Source of the DNA: Bacteroidaceae bacterium
GTDB taxonomy: Bacteria > Bacteroidota > Bacteroidia > Bacteroidales > Bacteroidaceae
Assembly: GCA_900769465.1 (NCBI GenBank)
Contig: CAAGGT010000294.1
Span: 1-6,231, forward strand
Length of the DNA: 6,231 bases
Direction: 5' to 3'
Part shown: positions 5,980-6,231 of the stretch, piece after piece
How positions within the stretch are numbered: the stretch's first letter is position 1
Layout: every line of letters begins with the position of its first letter
Notes under the pieces: generated by a model
What the model was told of the DNA's origin: nothing
Seen by the model: the letters and a program-made list of their open reading frames with translations, nothing else
Databases searched by the model: none
Made by a program: the position numbers and the translations under genes

Positions 5980-6084
5980 ACGGGCAAGCCCGTGGTGTTA
6001 GAACAGGCTCTCCCTTCAAGAAGGGAAACCCTTCGCTATTACTCCAAGGAGTAGAAGGGGGTGTACGCATCAGACGGCAAGCCG
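5980..6084. repeat. Cluster of four CAAG-centred hairpins
   Basis: Four short palindromes each have CAAG at the centre: ACGGG-CAAG-CCCGT (5980-5993), TCCCTT-CAAG-AAGGGA (6011-6026), TACTC-CAAG-GAGTA (6040-6053) and CGG-CAAG-CCG (6075-6084). CCCTTC and GAAGGG alternate at 6012-6017, 6020-6025, 6029-6034 and 6054-6059, so several mutually exclusive foldings are possible. No coding frame here is convincing. Function unknown: structured intergenic RNA, a transfer-origin-like site, or end-binding sites. Confidence 0.6.
5999..6037. repeat. Copy 2 of the shared block: TAGAACAGG ... AGGGAAACCCTTCGCT
   Basis: TAGAACAGG at 5999-6007 is followed after 14 bases by AGGG-AAA-CCCTTCGCT (6022-6037), repeating the arrangement at 1451-1495 in the same orientation. 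This copy lies within the hairpin cluster, on the GC-rich side of the composition step. Confidence 0.5.
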
Positions 6085-6107
6085 GAATCGGATGATGTGT
6101 GTCACAA

Positions 6108-6230
6108 TCATTCTTTATCAGGTGAAACAAGATGATGATAATATCTGTACATCCTGTCGAGCAATGCCGCTTCCTCTCCGGGCATCCCGTCAAAGGCGGG
6201 ATGCCTGCTCGGCAGTATCTCCCCGTGGAG
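6108..6230 (-). CDS. C-terminal end of an unidentified gene, cut by the window edge
   Basis: The minus strand is open from the edge to TGA at 6110-6108 and encodes 40 residues. They begin LHGEILPSRHPAF, include the amphipathic stretch GEEAALLDRMYRYYHHLV, and end SPDKE. The composition is protein-like, with GC-rich codons, while the competing frames have early stops or unlikely, cysteine- and histidine-rich products. It is separated from the integrase by the hairpin cluster and the composition step, so it probably belongs to the DNA flanking the element, either chromosome or a larger host element. The product is not recognised. Confidence 0.6.
   Translation of the reverse strand, partial: LHGEILPSRHPAFDGMPGEEAALLDRMYRYYHHLVSPDKE
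6181..6205. repeat. 9-bp GC-rich hairpin inside the right-edge coding fragment
   Basis: GGCATCCCG (6181-6189) and CGGGATGCC (6197-6205) pair around a 7-base loop. It lies within the C-terminal codons of the right-edge gene. A second small stem, TCTCC-CCGT-GGAGA, ends at the window edge (6218-6231). It may be incidental to coding. Confidence 0.5.
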
Positions 6231-6231
6231 A

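Noticed and set aside
5948..6193. 81-codon minus-strand open frame
   Set aside because: It runs through the hairpin cluster, has an unlikely composition (Cys, His, Ile runs), and conflicts with the better frame ending at 6108.
5941..6231. tRNA gene as integration target
   Set aside because: I examined the right flank for a tRNA-like fold and found no cloverleaf, T-loop sequence or CCA-type end on either strand.

Overview
The window looks like Bacteroidales DNA (Bacteroides, Parabacteroides, Prevotella or a close relative). The evidence is two promoters of the Bacteroides type (-7 box TAnnTTTG: TACCTTTG before the integrase, TACTTTTG before the helix-turn-helix gene), no Shine-Dalgarno sequences before the starts, and protein types typical of mobilizable elements of this order. 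Every gene I accept lies on the minus strand, so the window reads functionally from right to left.

Right edge (6231 to about 5941): the last 40 codons of an unidentified gene, followed by about 150 bases packed with small hairpins. At about 5940 the composition drops sharply, from 31/60 G+C at 5941-6000 to 12/60 at 5881-5940. An inverted repeat shaped like a tyrosine-recombinase core site sits exactly on this step, so it is my candidate for one end of the inserted element. From 5940 to 5748 lies AT-rich control DNA with a 12-bp tandem repeat, an 8-bp inverted repeat and the integrase promoter.

Middle: a tyrosine integrase (5747-4230) and an unrecognised 255-aa protein 10 bases downstream form one operon, closed by a strong intrinsic terminator (3424-3383). 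A second operon starts from its own promoter at about 3271-3240. It has a folded leader, a 96-aa excisionase-type helix-turn-helix protein, and a 363-aa RepA/RecA-like ATPase whose start overlaps the previous stop (TAATG).

Left part: a 406-base gene-free region (1350-1755) with a long AT-rich inverted repeat, TTACTTTA repeats and a 15-bp inverted repeat enclosing GC-richer sequence. It is the likely transfer origin, possibly also a replication origin. It is followed by a MobV-family relaxase that runs off the left edge.

Taken together this is an integrative and mobilizable element in the style of the Bacteroides NBU elements. The integrase and small helix-turn-helix protein would handle integration and excision, the ATPase would act on the excised circle, and the MobV relaxase would nick the transfer origin so that a co-resident conjugative element can export it. 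The least explained parts are the 255-aa protein, the hairpin-rich right flank, and a sequence block shared between that flank and the putative transfer origin.
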